Part shown: positions 1 to 12,953 of the stretch, piece after piece
Layout: every line of letters starts with the position of its first letter
Numbering within the stretch: the stretch's first letter is position 1
Assembly (NCBI RefSeq): GCF_000091045.1
Contig: NC_006670.1
Coordinates: forward strand, 367,501-431,500
Length of the DNA: 64,000 nt
Reading direction: 5' to 3'
From: Cryptococcus deneoformans JEC21
Lineage: Eukaryota > Basidiomycota > Tremellomycetes > Tremellales > Cryptococcaceae
The notes under the pieces: generated by a model
The model's input: only the letters and a program-made list of their open reading frames with translations
Told to the model about the DNA's origin: nothing
Databases searched by the model: none
Program-made: the position numbers and the translations under genes

Positions 1-520
1 AGTCACAAGAACTCAACCACCTTTCTCCTCAGGACGTTACTACCCAAGCGAAAATTATGGCAGCTCACCCTGAGTGGGGACCTCAATCCATTTGCGTCAC
101 CTGTTCTTTCACTCCTGGTTCCGTCTCTCTCAACGCATGGGACCTCACAGTGGCTGGCTTCGAATGGGGTAGGAAGAACGAGGATGTCACGGGCCAGAAC
201 CCTGGGTTCAACCCGTCCATGGCCAACCGAGTTCAATTATTGTTGTCTGACAGGATTTTGGGTATGACCTTAGTTCCTGAGGGTGGGATTTGGAACTATG
301 GTGTTGGTTTAACTCAGAGCTGGTCAGAAAAGATTCCTTACACAATGACTCTTGACAAGCCTGAGGCGTTCTGGGCCCCTTGCCACCGACCTGTAAGTTC
401 AATCTATTGTCTGTTTGATTGGTCCTTCTTATTGATGTATTCTTTTTATAGAACGCTTTCCTCAACTTTGCCTCCATGGAGGGGGATGATGCGGCTGACG
501 TTGAGAATAGTTTGGAGTAA
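1..520 (+). CDS. 3' end of an unrecognised protein-coding gene
   Basis: Partial gene that enters the window from the left. An open frame (codons starting at base 3) runs to 392, a phase-0 intron with a GTAAGT donor occupies 393-451, and a 23-codon terminal exon 452-520 ends in TAA. The visible 152 residues include SICVTCSFTPGSVSLNAW, several Trp/Gly-rich stretches such as GGIWNYGVGL, and an acidic C-terminus (MEGDDAADVENSLE). No domain was recognised and no membrane segment is evident. The reading frame also continues into the intron without an early stop, but the splice gives a short acidic end and uses strong donor and acceptor signals. The N-terminal part lies outside the window, so no function is proposed. 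Confidence 0.6.
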
Positions 521-909
521 ATGTTTCGTTATGAGGAATAGGAAGTCTCTTGGAGTACCCGTAAAGATCTGGTTGATTTGGTCAGTAGTACCTGTTTGTA
601 TACTAGTAGATATCCGTTTCAGTACAAAGATTCAATGCACTTTTGACTCCGATCAGAGGCAGTTTGTCATCTTCTTTCACTAATCCGGCAGCTCACTAGC
701 AGTAGTTAAATGTACATTGTTGGATGTTCGATAATAGAGAAGCGATGGGGACAGGTCACGTGACATGGCCCGATATTTGATCCCGTACCGGCGTCCTCCA
801 GCAAGATGGCGGAAGAGGTCCGTCACGTCCATCGTCATAGACTAACGCCAGACTTGCATTACTTCCTTTTCCTCCATTCTTCCAACCCCAACTCCCGTTG
901 CCATCCATA
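521..909. promoter_or_regulatory. Intergenic region upstream of SEC16
   Basis: No gene seen. It holds the 3' flank of the upstream gene and the SEC16 promoter and leader. The one clear element is a 10-bp palindrome, GTCACGTGAC, at 755-764, containing the CACGTG E-box core recognised by bHLH factors of the Cbf1/USF type. It lies about 150 bp before the SEC16 start codon. Confidence 0.5.
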
Positions 910-3900
910 ATGGAGGACAACCACGTAAGTGAACATCCTCCCGAAAGCACAACGCCAGCAAGTCATCTCTTCGACTCCATCGACTCAGAAGGTGGTGCTG
1001 CCGATGACCCCTTTGCTCAGTTCGGTAGCGAACAGGATGACTATGCACCACAGCGCCAAGTACAAGAGGAAGAACATAAACCAGGCTTTCAAGCAACTAC
1101 AGAAGGAGAAGCTCCGACCCCAGTCGCCCAAGTGGAAGGGAGCAGGACACCAATTCCGGCAAATGTCTTAGAAAAGCAAACTGAAGAGAAGGCAGCATAC
1201 GCACCAGAAGAAACCGAAGAAGTTCAGGGAGGCGGAAAAACCCAGGAATTTATTGGAGAGCAGCAAGGAAGCCACATCACTTCTTCTCCTGTACAGGAAC
1301 CTACAGCCGGCCACTTGTTTGGTCCTGTCAGTGATGGCTCCGGTGAAGACCTATTCGCGCAACTCGCTGAATCAGAAAAAGACGAGTTCACGCAGCCAGA
1401 ACAGAGTCAGGATATATTGAAAAGCGAGGGGATAGATCAATCAGAAGCCCAAGGGCAAACCGAAGTATCTGTGCCACATGAAGAAAAGGACTACAGTGAT
1501 CTGTTGGCTGAGTTTGAGGCTGAGAATGGTATGCTGGAACCACCTATAGGAGGACCAGTCAAATCACACTCGGAAAGCAAAGGAGAAGGGATTCAATCCC
1601 TCCTGGGTCAATCAGATACCAAAAATGATCAGACACCGGCTGCTTCGTCTCTCTTCATCGACGACCCAAATGATTCTGTTTTTGACAATATCATACCTGA
1701 GTCCGACTCCGAACCGCAAGAAGCACCCCTGTCGACCACTGCCGGCACGTTAACTAACCCGTCTATTCAGGGTCTATTCTCCAACGATACAACTGATTTT
1801 TTGAATCAGGGGCAGATCATCACGGAAGCGCAGGAGGCGGGAGGCTTGGACCAGAGTGGCGTCGAGCCTTTGGATTTCGACATTCCTCAAGGATGGTACG
1901 ACGACGATGGTCAATGGCAGTGGTATACTGAGGAAGAGAAGGAGCAAGTCAAATTCGCGATGATGGGTCCTACCAGTTGGCAGGAGACCGAACAGGCACC
2001 ACCGCCCTTGACCGCGGGTGCCGGAGCTAGTATGTGGTTTCATCTTCCTTGATAGCTTTTTGTTGACTAGCGTATATAGCCCTTACACCGGTTGTTCCTC
2101 GAAGCCCAGCCCTCCAATCTCAAGCTGCAATGTCAGAGAATGCTGCCCGCCGCACCCCTCAGCCCGAACCCATTGCGGCTTTCGACTCGAGCATATACGA
2201 GCCACCGGTCCCTGCGAGTACTCAGCTTGCCACAAGCACAGCGTCCTACTTCCCTGCTAATCAATCAGGGTATACGAGTGCTCCTCCGGCCAATGTCCCT
2301 CCCCAGGTTACCCGTTCAGCGACTCTCCCCGCCAGCAGTTTCAGTGTAACTGCGGCCGCGCCTAGCCCACACGTCTCTTCAAACCCCAAATCATATAATG
2401 CCTATGATCCACCTGTTTCAACCAAGCCCTATCACCACCGTTCATATGCGCCAGCTACTCAGCCTACGCCTTCTCCATACAACCCCGCCTCTTTGGGTAA
2501 TGTGTTTACCTCGCCTACGGACGCCACGCTCGCCAAGTCTGAGCCTCCTAAGCCTCGACCTCAGCCCCAGCGAGCAGTGTCAACAGCGTACGATCCTCCA
2601 TTTCTGAGGACCCAGGAGAAGATATCACGACCTGCTTCAGCAGTTTCCACAGGTGTCAGCTCGGCGTTTGGTGTGTCGCCTATTGTGCCGTCTCATCAGA
2701 TACAAGCTCCCCCTCTTCCGCCGTCGGGACCACCCAAGCGATCTAAGGGGGAGAGTAGACCGCCTAGTCGCGGTCCGGCTTTCGCACCTCCTCCCATCAC
2801 TCCCTTTGGGTCGCCCCCTCCCGTTCCGCCTTTATCCGTGCCTCCTTCAGGCCCGCCTCGACGACCTACTGGGACTAGTAGACCTCCCAGTCGAGGCCCC
2901 GCATATGCGCCTCATCCTAAGCCTCAAAGTTCAGTTCCACCGGTTCCGCCTTTGCCTACTCTTCCGGTTGAGGTGCCTGGGTCGCATACTGAGGATAATT
3001 CAGTAGCCCATGGCCGGGACTCTTTGAACTTCCCTGGCTCTTCCGAGGTTAATGAACCGTCTTTCACCCGTCCAAACGTTTGCTCTCCTGAGGGCGGGGA
3101 TGAAGATAGACCACCCAGTCGAGGCAGTCAAGCCATTTCCCCATCCCTTGCTCCACATACGTTGTCTGTATCTGCGGAGCCAATTCAAGCTCCTCCTTCT
3201 GCCCCCCCTGGACAGTCGATTGGTACTACGGAGTTACGTGGTCATAATCAAACATCTGCGCCATCTCCAATGACTCATATTCCCGCTTCATCTTTATCGG
3301 AAAAACCAACTTCTTATGCTCCCCCGGAGTTTCAACAGAAAGCGCAACAGCCTCAGCCAAGCTCCTATGAACAGGTTCCTTACACCCACGACGGGTGGGA
3401 GGCAGATAGAAGCTTAATATCAGCGCAGCTGAGCTCTTACGAGCCCACTCCTCACGCTCCCTCTGATTCTCATTCTGATCATGAGGCGGAAACATTCAAA
3501 GCCATTGCTAGTGCTCCGGCAGCTGAGTCATACGAGCCGAGCTCTTACGCTCCTACGCAGTCTGATTACTATAAGCCTGGCCCCGAGGCTACCACTCAGC
3601 CCACCTCTTACAAGCCGGACCCCTACGCACCTTCATCCACCAGCGCCGTGGGTTTACAATCTCAATCTAGCCCTTATGCCCGTACTACGTCTCCTGCCCA
3701 TAGCTCAGCTTATGGTACTTCTCCTCCCACCAATCACATTCCGTCGATGGCAGCTTCAGGGAACACTTTTGTACACGCGCCATATGCTGGCCAAAGTGCA
3801 TATCAGTCTCAGAACGAGAGTTCTGTTCGGCAGTCGAATCTATCCATGAATCGTTCATCTATGCCATCTTCTACGTCATTATATGTACCTTCGCAATCTT

Positions 3901-6900
3901 CAAGCAACTACAATCCCGTGGGGTCGCCGGCCCAAAGCCCTACATATGGCATGTCTCCGCCCTCAACCAACTACTTCCAGTCCATGCCTGCCCAACGCAG
4001 TGCCTCTATTGATACATCGTATGTTCCTCAACAAGTACTCGAACAGAAGCCTATCAGTGAAGACCCTCTCGCACGAACAACCCTTGCTTCTCGCAACGCT
4101 CCCATTGCCGTCTTTGGTTTTGGCGGCGTCTTGATCACTGCTTTCCCAGGTGCATCAGAATCCGATAATTTTGCCAAGGGCCACGCTCGCATACCATCGT
4201 ACGGCTACGCTTCCGGCAGAGGTCAGCTGTGGATTAGGAATATTTCTGAGGTAGTGGCGCCTGGTGCTCTGAAGAGCGACCAGTCTGCTTTCCCAGGGCC
4301 TTTGGTGAACGATATTTCTGGACCCAAGGGTGCTGCGGGTGAGAAAAAGAAGAAGGAAGCTGTTTTGGCATATTTGCGTGACAGGGCGGAGGAAGTCGAG
4401 AGGGGTTTGCCTTACTTGAAGTCCTCAGCTAGTCGAGCACGGCGCGAGGATGAGGGTAGACTTGTTCTGCTGAGATTATTGGAGGCGTTGGTCATTGGAG
4501 AGGGTAAATTGGCTGGAAAGTAAGTCCCGTCTATATCCCACTGAAGATATTTGCTGATTCAATTCTAGTCCCAAGGTTGAGGATGCTATACGAGTGGCCT
4601 TGTCGAACCCCTCATCTCCAAATGTTCCCACTGCGCCGGGGCATGTAACCACCCTGTCCAATGGTCTTTACCCTTCAACGTCTTCCAAGTCCGCTTCCCC
4701 TGTTGCAGCCAACCCCTCTCAGTTAAGCCGCTTGTCTACCCTGCTTGCCCAAGGCCAGAAAAAGGAAGCAGCTGAATACGCGATCGACCATGGTCTTTGG
4801 TCACATGCTTTGGTGATCAGTAGCGCTGTCGGTGCCGAATTGTGGAAGGATACCGTGATGAGGTTCACAGCGGCAGAGTTGAGTGCTAGGAGCGAAGGTA
4901 CTGCCGGTATCAGGGCTTCATATGCTCTTATCGGGGGCATGAGCCATTCTTCTTGTGAGTAACATCGATCTGAGCATGTATAAGGCTGACGCAATCATTT
5001 CAGTGGACGACTTGATCAATGCGGCTACAATCACGGAAGATCCATCCCAGGACCAATGGCGAGAGGTGATTTCTTCAGTTCTATTCCATGCCAAGCCTGC
5101 CGATCTTGCTTGTCTCGATGAACTGGGGTCAAGATTCCTCCAGATGGGCCTGGTCAATGCAGCTCATGCTTGGTATGTTCCTTCTCAGTGTCATGGAAGC
5201 CTGTTGCTGATCTGCATCAGCTTCCTGCTCTCGCCGCTTTCGCCTTTCTTGGATACAACACCTGCGTCCTATGAGCGTGGTATCATGATGACCCACAATA
5301 CTCGAGACGAAGAATCAACCATCTTTGTTGAGATTGCTGAATATGCCAGGAGTTTGGTACCTGTCCCAAAGGGTCAGGAGCAGATCACTGTGGGCTTACC
5401 GCAGCTCTTGCCGTACAAACTTGCTAGGGCATGGCGGTTAGCTGAGTTGGGTGAGGTTGCTTTAGCGAAGAGGTGAGTGCGCGCAATCTCCATTGACGAC
5501 TCCGTACTGAAATGCAACAGATACTGTGCCGCTATTGAAGCCGGCGCGAAGCCCTTGACTAAGAGTGCCCAGATTCAGTCTCTTCTCCCTCCCGCCTTTA
5601 TGGCCAGCCTTGAAGATCTTCTCGAACGATTGACCGGTACCCCTTCAATTGACCCCGCCAATGTGTTGGGTGGTGGCCGCAAATCAAGTAAACCAGGCTT
5701 TGACAAACTTGGGTCTTGGATTGAAGGTCGCTTGACCAAGTTTATCGCTGGCGAAGAAGGTGAAAAGGCGATTCCCAAGCCGGCTGCATCAAGTGGAAAG
5801 GCGGAGGGACCGTTTGCTCATTTTAGCTCCGTTTCGCCAGACCCGTCTGGGTCGATCTCTCGAAACCCTTCTATGGCCGATGTCGGTAGTTACAGCGCAT
5901 CCAATGGGTTCTTGGGTGTACAACCGATGTCTCGAACCACCTCTCCAGCTGTTCAGGGCCAATACAACCCTTACGGCCAGCAATCACAACCTTACGGCGC
6001 ACCGCCCAAGAGCACTTTAGATGTTCGCTCCTTGTCTCCTGCTACCTCACATTCCGCCCAAGCACACAACAACCTTTACACCTCTCAGTCCCAACCTTCC
6101 AGCTCTACTAGTTCATCTTATGGTGACTCGCAGGGTCGCCGTACTGACTTTGGAGGAGGCTTCACCCCGTGGGCCAGCAACGCAGGATCAGAGGTGCAGG
6201 CGGAAGACGGAGAAATGACCCCGCATGCTTATGAGGCGCCCGTCGGAGACGACCAGGCCGAATTTATAACTCCCATGGCTGGGCTTTCGATAGGCCCGAG
6301 CACGTCTGGTACCCTCAATTATACACCTCGGGCCTCTCAGCCTGCTTACGATCTAGGCGACGAAGGTGAAGATCTTGGATTTGGAAATACGTCATTGTCT
6401 AAGGGAAGGCCCACGAAGACGGTCGGTGAAGGAGAAGGCAAGGGCGAGGCGAGCGGGGGCAAGCCTACCAAGGGAGGTAAGGAGGAACCCAAAAAGGAAG
6501 AGCCTACTCAGCCCGCGAAACGTGAGTATCCGTTCATTCTTTCAAATGATGATGGCTAATACCATTCCATGAATAGAAGAGCAACATCAATCATCGTCGT
6601 GGCTTGGGAGGTTATGGGGAAAGAAGGAAGGTGGTCCGGTTAAAGCAAACTTGGGTGAAGAGACATCTATGGTGTACGATCCTGACCAGAAAAGATGGGT
6701 AGTCAAGGGCGTGAGTGATCTTATTTGGATGACAAGGATATTTTAACATGCTAAGCTTTTTAACTATAGGCAAAGGGTGCTTCTGCAGCTCCTGCAGCTC
6801 CTCCTCCGCCACCCCGAGCCCAAACCGCCTCGCCATCCCACACATCCCGCCCCGCACCCTCCACCCGTGCCATGTCGGCTGCCCCTCCTCCTCCCGGCCC

Positions 6901-7252
6901 CAGCTCCAGTGACGGATCCTTCAGTACATTGCCTCGTTCAGCCAACGTTCCCCCGCCTCCTGCGGGGATGTCAGCGTCCACATTTGCTGAAGGTCCTGAT
7001 GGTGGGATCAGGCGGATGAAGTCGAGTTTGACAATGAGTCAAGGACAAGGGCCTCCCTCTGGGCCTTTGTCCGGTCCACCTTCCGGTCCGCCGTCACAAC
7101 CTCCCAGCAGGACATCGTCGGCGTCGGCGACTTCGGCGTCCCTTGATGATTTGCTGTCTGGCTCGAGACCCGCTAGTAAGAGGCCTGGATCGGCTATGAA
7201 AAAGGGAGCGAGGAATAGATATGTGGATGTCTTCCAATCCGAGGGATCGTAA
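910..7252 (+). CDS. SEC16: Sec16, COPII coat assembly scaffold of ER exit sites
   Basis: Eight exons: 910-2029, 2080-4519, 4569-4954, 5004-5172, 5221-5472, 5521-6521, 6577-6710 and 6770-7252, giving 1994 aa. Sec16 organises ER exit sites and binds COPII subunits. The first ~1040 residues are disordered and Pro/Ser/Gln-rich, with a conserved-looking GWYDDDGQWQWY stretch and two sets of internal repeats. The central conserved domain begins near residue 1050 (IAVFGFGGVLITAF, then GQLWIRNISEVV) and continues into the alpha-helical ACE1-type region that binds Sec13 (for example LARAWRLAELGEVALAKR). A conserved C-terminal motif (WLGRLWGKK, then KANLGE and DPDQKRWV) lies at about residues 1800-1845, before a Pro-rich tail. 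The ATG at 910 is preferred; another in-frame ATG four codons upstream (898) is possible. Large size is normal for the family. Confidence 0.93.
2750..3640 (+). repeat. Degenerate coding repeats in Sec16 (RPPSRGP and SYxPxxYAP types)
   Basis: Two short peptide repeats are visible inside exon 2 of SEC16. The motif RPPSRGPAFAP/RPPSRGPAYAP occurs near 2754-2790 and 2877-2912, with a third truncated copy (RPPSRGSQ) near 3106-3130. A second family, of the form SYEPTPHAPS / SYEPSSYAPT / SYKPDPYAPS, recurs about every 60-90 bp between roughly 3360 and 3640. The copies differ at synonymous and non-synonymous sites, so they are old duplications and not a recent tandem expansion. Confidence 0.7.
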
Positions 7253-8430
7253 GCTGGTAAAGATGAAAGCCAAAATGGAGAATGGTTCGGGAGGGAGTGG
7301 AAAGTTTGCAAAAGGAATACTGGGAATGATAAGATGAATCGTAGTATTTTACAGTACTCTTAATGATCGGGTGCTTGATATACGGCTATGGTATGCAGCA
7401 AATGTGTCTTGCTTAATGATTAACACTTGAAAGAGTTGCTGGAAAGATGATGATTGATTTAAGTCGACGGCAGTGCGAAGATAACGGAGAAACGAAGAAA
7501 GAGAAGGATGAAAGACGTCATGTGAAAATACAACTGATATCCCATGACTTTAGTGGCCGGAAAGAGAACAGCTACTGTATATAAGGACTGGGAAGTCGAT
7601 GCAGCCTATCACTTTTCGATTGTTTATAAGTGCATAGTATATTTGTATCCTCTTTTCCCGTCAAGCCGATTCTGCTGCTTTCCAACAAGTCGACATGGTC
7701 AGCCACCAGAAACAAGGAAGGAAGAAGAGTGTTCCACATCAAGCGCCACTGCTTCCCGCTGCTTGCCTGCTTGCCTCTCTTTGACGGTAGCTTACGCGCA
7801 TTGAAGGGGCCCTCACCTCGCTTTGTCACCCAGCGTCCGACATTCGAGCGATGAGCTCGGTTGCCACCGATAATAATAGCCAACTAATGAACAATTATTA
7901 CCAGGAGCTTAACTTTTTCTTGGCGAGCGGTGAAAGGGCCAAGTAGTGGTACACCACTGGAGACTTTGCGATTGGATCCATCCCCGCCACTCACAACTAG
8001 GATCGCGAAACATTTTTTTTCATCCGACCACACCTCATCAATCTCTGCTCCCACTATTATGTAGTGGCAAATCAGGCGATGCATACCTAATGCTCTGGCG
8101 TAGAGGATTGTTTAACGGGAATACGGACGAATAACTACGTACGTACTCCAACAACCGGCGCGGACGCGACGACTAGTAGTCTTTGCTGTGGCTGGACGGA
8201 GGTAATAAAGGCCACGTCACGGAATTAAATGACGGACGGGCGCGGCGGAGGGCCGAGGATATCCGAATTGGAGGGAGAAGGGGACTTTAATAACCTCCCC
8301 AGGACGAAGGGTTTTCCTCTTTTCTTTTCTTCAAGAACAAGAATCTGTCTGAAAAGACTCCAAAAACAAAAACAAAAAAAGCTACTCCCACCTACTTATC
8401 TTATCCTACTCCCAGCAACAATCCTTAACC
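7253..8430. promoter_or_regulatory. Gene-free region between SEC16 and the MLRQ-subunit gene
   Basis: About 1.2 kb without a convincing gene: open frames here are under 105 codons, lack domains, and overlap on both strands. It contains the SEC16 3' flank and the promoter of the next gene, including a CCACGTCACGG element near 8210-8221 (TGACG/CRE-like core) and a pyrimidine-rich stretch close to the start codon at 8431. Confidence 0.4.
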
Positions 8431-9124
8431 ATGCCCGTCGTGAGTCATTCGGATTTTATCGTATCTCTTTCCATCTTCGCGAGACTCGCCGGCGCGCGCT
8501 TTAACAACAAACAACACCCCATGGCCACCCGATTTTTCCCGGCCATTCCTTGCTCCGCGTCTTCTTGAGGCCCTACCAGCCGCTTCCTTCAGACTTGTTC
8601 GAGACGATTCTAGAAACCGTGTACGGGATGTACTGACTTGTACCCCTTTTGCAGAACCGTGCTGTCATGAAGAAGTGGTTCCCCGTTGAAGTCATGCCCA
8701 TCTTCGGGTATGTCCAGTCATGTCGCGTCGGCCGATCAGACGAGTATAATCGACTAACACTTCTTAATAGCATTGTCGGTATCGCTTGTGTTGGTGCCAC
8801 TGCCTATCTCTGGAAGCTCTCTCAGGTATGTCTGATATGCAAGAAAAAATAATTAAAACGCAAGGGGACATTTGGCTGATTTTCGATGCAGGGCCCTGAG
8901 GTCGTCTGGGACCGATCTTCTGACTGGAGGCCCTGGGACAAGGTCAAGCACGACGAGAACGTACGTGTTTTCGATACTTGTCAGGATCTATGATTATTAT
9001 TATTTTGCTTACGGTATACTCCCCACAGCTCAAGTACATCACTGTTAACCCCGAGTTCTGGGCTCAGCGAAGGGCTCAGGCCGCTGGTACCAAGACCGGC
9101 GAGCGAGCTGTTGATGCTATCTAA
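8431..9124 (+). CDS. NDUFA4/MLRQ (B12D-family) mitochondrial respiratory subunit
   Basis: Five exons (8431-8439, 8655-8707, 8771-8825, 8892-8960, 9029-9124) encode 93 aa; the first exon carries only three codons. The protein has a basic N-terminus, one membrane segment (IVGIACVGATAYLWKL) and then PEVVWDR, WRPWDK and LKYITVNPEF. This layout matches the B12D/MLRQ family, whose human member NDUFA4 has the same GATxYL membrane helix followed by a VCWDR and PWNK pattern. The family was first assigned to complex I and later to cytochrome c oxidase, so the exact complex in this fungus is open. It is probably located in the inner mitochondrial membrane. Length is typical of the family. Confidence 0.85.
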
Positions 9125-9756
9125 GTGTCTGGGATTTGGAGAGAGTATGTAGATGTAGATGTGTAGCTTTTTTTCTGTTGGATTCGCATGGCATTTCTGT
9201 TTCTTCTATTTTTCCGTTTGTCGCCCGCCGCCGGGTCGACTCCGGGTGTATTTTGTGGTCTGTAGATGCTAGGCTTGGCGGCCGCCTGAGATAAATCTGA
9301 AATTTTGTTTCCTGTTGCTTGAACGGCTGGCGACGCTTATTTCACTGGCTTACGGGACGGAAGTAGTTGTACTAATAAGATTTGAGCCGACCCGGCCGGC
9401 GGTGGCTTGGTGTGCCTGAATTTGTCTACTTTATCAGAGCAGTCTTTGTCGGAATGGGCAATGAGAGCGAGGAGAGAGTGCGACTTGCTGGCGGCGACGG
9501 TCTGCACGGCGATGAGGAGGAGAACAACGCTGAGGAAGGAAGAATGCAGCAGACAACGACACAAGCCACTGACGAGGTGCATGCAACTGCGTCCACTGTT
9601 CCCCGTTCCGCCTCGAACCCTTCCGTCCTCTTTCATCTTCTCATTTCCCTTTCATCCTGCTTTCCACAACCTTCTTGCACACCGGTATTCCGCCGCCCAC
9701 ATTCTTTATTAGCCCTTCTTATAATACATCGGGCGTAGGCGTTCTTTCCATCCGTA
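9125..9756. promoter_or_regulatory. Intergenic region before the subtilisin gene
   Basis: 632 bp with no supported gene. Short overlapping frames on both strands (up to ~118 codons) show no domain. Presumably the 3' flank of the MLRQ-subunit gene and the promoter and leader of the protease gene. Confidence 0.4.
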
Positions 9757-12700
9757 ATGGTCGCCTTCCACGCGTCCTCCGCGCTCCTCTCCTTTGCCCT
9801 TCTTGCGCCTGGCTTTGCCAACGCCTTCAATCTTGATGATATCAAAAGGGGTTCCGAGTAAGTTACATGGTCAATAGTAGACACGCACAGGGCTGATCCC
9901 TCTACAGCTCCGTCTTACCGGGGAGGTACATTGTCGAATTCGATAGCGATGCTCACCTCACCTCTGCCGGTCTAAAGAGAGCCGCTACAGTGAGCTGACC
10001 CTCGCGTACCATCCGCGTAACAAGCTGACTTTAATTTTTCTTCAAGCCCCATGAATACTTCTATAAAGAACTTGATGCTCGCTCGTCCTCTTATACTGTC
10101 CACCAGGAATACGATTGTGACTTGTTCTACGGCGCGTCTCTCTCCATTTCCTCTGATGTTGTGAGTGACGCATCCTGAGCCCAGTTGATGTCCATCTAAC
10201 CCAAATTTTAGGATCTTGAGAGCCTGCTCGACATCGCTGGTGTCATCGATCTCCGGGCTGTTCATTTACTCACCTTGCCCGCCGAGCCCCTTTCCAAGGA
10301 AAACACCCAATGGTCCGCCAGTTCTCACTCTTCGTCATCCAGCTCTGCATCTGCCACTGCTTCAGCTGCTTCCACTTCGGCACCGTTCTCCAACCTCCCC
10401 CAGATCCAGGCTGACGTTGTCCAAGCCTCTGGGAACAAGGGAAAAGGAATCAAAATCGGTATCATTGACGGTGGTGTGGACTATACACGAGAACCTCTTG
10501 GTGGCTGTTTCGGGCCCGGCTGCAAGATTGCGGGAGGTTATGACTTTGTCGGTGATGATTACGATGGAACTAATGATCCTGTGCCGGACAACGATCCTTA
10601 CGACAACTGTTATTCCCACGGCACTTTTATCTCTGGCATCATTGGTGCCAACGAGAATGTCTACGGAGCCGTAGGTGTCGCCCCCGAGTCGAGCTTGTAT
10701 GTCTACAGGGTGTTTGGTTGCAACGGCGCGGCTTCGGATGACATTGTCCTTGCGGCGATGCAAAAAGCGTATGACGACGACATGGATGTCATCAACCTCT
10801 CTCTTGGTAGGTTTACTCCTTTAAGTGAAAGACAAAACGTTTAGCTCATACGATTTCTAGGTGAACCCTCTGGATGGACCGAGAGTACACTTAGCGTCTT
10901 TGCCTCCCGACTTGTTGCCAGAGGCACAATTCTCACCATCTCTGCTGGCAATCAGGGGCAAGTCGGTGGCTTTTACTCTTACTCTCCTTCCGCGGGTAAG
11001 GGAGTCATCAACGTTGGTTCCAGTGACAGCTCTATCTATCCTGCTCATCTGGCCACTGTTTCCACCGGTTACGGCCCCATTGCCTACTACAACTACAAAG
11101 CGTACAGCGACAAGACGTTGCCCCTCTACACTTTTGACTCGGACATCTATGGATGTACCTTGCCAGACGATGTTCCCGACTTGTCACCTTACCTCGTCGT
11201 CGTCCGTCGAGGTGGATGTTCCTTGTCTGAAAAGGCTCAAAACGTCTACAACGCCGGTGGAACTGCCATCTTCGTCGTCAATGACGAGACTTCCCTTCCC
11301 ATCTATCAAAATTTCCCTCTTATCGACTTTGCCCTCATTAGCGACGATGACGGTAACTACCTCCTCAATCAGCTCAACACATCCGCCAACACCACCGTCT
11401 CTTTTTCTTTCAACCCTATCGCCCTGCCCAACATATGGACAGCCAATACCACATCTTACTTTTCAGAAATTGGTCCTACCAACGATTTGTACTTTGCTCC
11501 ATCTGTGCTCGCCCCTGGTACCAACGTTGTCGGTGTCACGCCTACGGCTTTTTACAACTGGACTATCGCGGATGGCACTTCCTATTCTTCTGCCTATGCT
11601 GCTGGAGCTGCCGCTCTCTACCTCGCCGCCAAAGGTACAAACAATGTCAGCCCGAGCGACGTCTTGTCTGCGTTCGAAGTCACTGCTCAGCAACTTCCCG
11701 TCTCCGTCTCTGATAGCTCTCTTGTGAGCGTCGCTGTCCAGGGTGCAGGCAGAGTGCAGCTCAGCGACGCTATCTATGCCGTCGCCGACATTTCTCCTTC
11801 CGAAATTACATTGAACGACACGGCCAACTTTGATAAATTGCATGTGCTGACAATCAAGAACCCTGGTAAGAAGTGGGTAACGTACAAACTGTCTCACGAG
11901 CCTGCCGGTACCGCTTTGGCTTTCCAATCCGGGCTTAATCAGTCGAACGACCAGCCTTTGCCCCAAGTATCCAACGCAGCATCCGTCAACATCTTCCCTT
12001 CCTCACTCACCCTCTGGCCTGGTCAGTCTCTCCTCACGACCGTCAAGTTCACCGCTCCTACTGGTCTTGACGCTCAGACCTTTCCCATCTATTCTGGATT
12101 CATCAAGGTCACCGGCGGTGGCAGCACTGTCAAGGTCCCTTATATGGGTGTCGCGGCCAACATGAAAGACATGCCCGTCCTCGACCCTACGGATTGGTAT
12201 CTCGGCATGAACTCGCCTGCTATCGTCGATGTGGATGGCAACGTCCAACAAGGCCCGGCAACATATACGTTTAGCAACGTGAGCTACCCCTCGGTGCTTT
12301 ACCGTCTTGCCGGAGGAACACCTTTGCTCGTGATTGACTTGATTGACGCAAATGCCAACCTTACTTTTACTCCCGATTACACCACTCGAAAGCGTTCCCC
12401 GACTTTTGAACAGGAAACGGAGAACGACGAGCGCCGCCGCTCACTTTCCGCTCGACGTCTTAAATCTACCGGCGCATCCTTTGCTGCTACCACGAAGAGC
12501 AAGGGTCTCCACTCTCTTTGGTGTCACTTGACACACTATAAAGCTTCCGGGTGCTCAAAGACTGGCAGCACGTTCCAGCAGGTATCTATCATTGGGAACT
12601 TGTATGTGGGCGAGTACTTGCCGAGGAGCACGGATAACGTTGATGGCCAAGGAGGGGATTACTCGACCTTTGAATTGAGTTCAGCGACATTCTCGAATGG

Positions 12701-12953
12701 GACGACTATTCCCAATGGAGATTACAAATGTGAGTGTTTTTTGTCGACATGTGTCTTGCCTCAACGAAAAGGGAAAAAATTGAAAATGCTGATGGTTTCT
12801 AGTCCTTATGAGGGCGTTGCACATCACGGGGGATAACACGAACGAATCAGATTATGAATCTTGTAAGCCTACTCACCTCCAGTCGTTTGTGAGAACCTTG
12901 TGCTGATGACGGCTTGGACAGGGGTTTCTCAATCATTCACCGTTGCCCAATAA
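9757..12953 (+). CDS. Secreted subtilisin-family (S8) serine protease with PA domain
   Basis: Seven exons: 9757-9857, 9908-9989, 10047-10160, 10212-10806, 10861-12729, 12803-12862 and 12922-12953 (950 aa). A signal peptide (SALLSFALLAPGFANA) is followed by a propeptide-like region (RYIVEFDSDAHL). The S8 catalytic triad is visible: Asp185 in IGIIDGGVDY, His235 in SHGTFISGIIGA and Ser538 in DGTSYSSAYAAGAAAL, with the oxyanion-hole Asn in TISAGNQG. Between His and Ser lies a protease-associated (PA) insertion containing VVVRRGGCSLSEKAQN, as in Vpr/C5a-peptidase-type subtilases, and a beta-rich Fn3-like region follows the catalytic domain. No GPI signal is evident, so secretion to wall or medium is inferred. 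The substrate is unknown. Confidence 0.92.

Noticed and set aside
10861..11727. 288-codon plus-strand frame inside the protease gene
   Set aside because: It is a second frame over the subtilisin catalytic exon; the catalytic Ser and PA domain are in the other frame.
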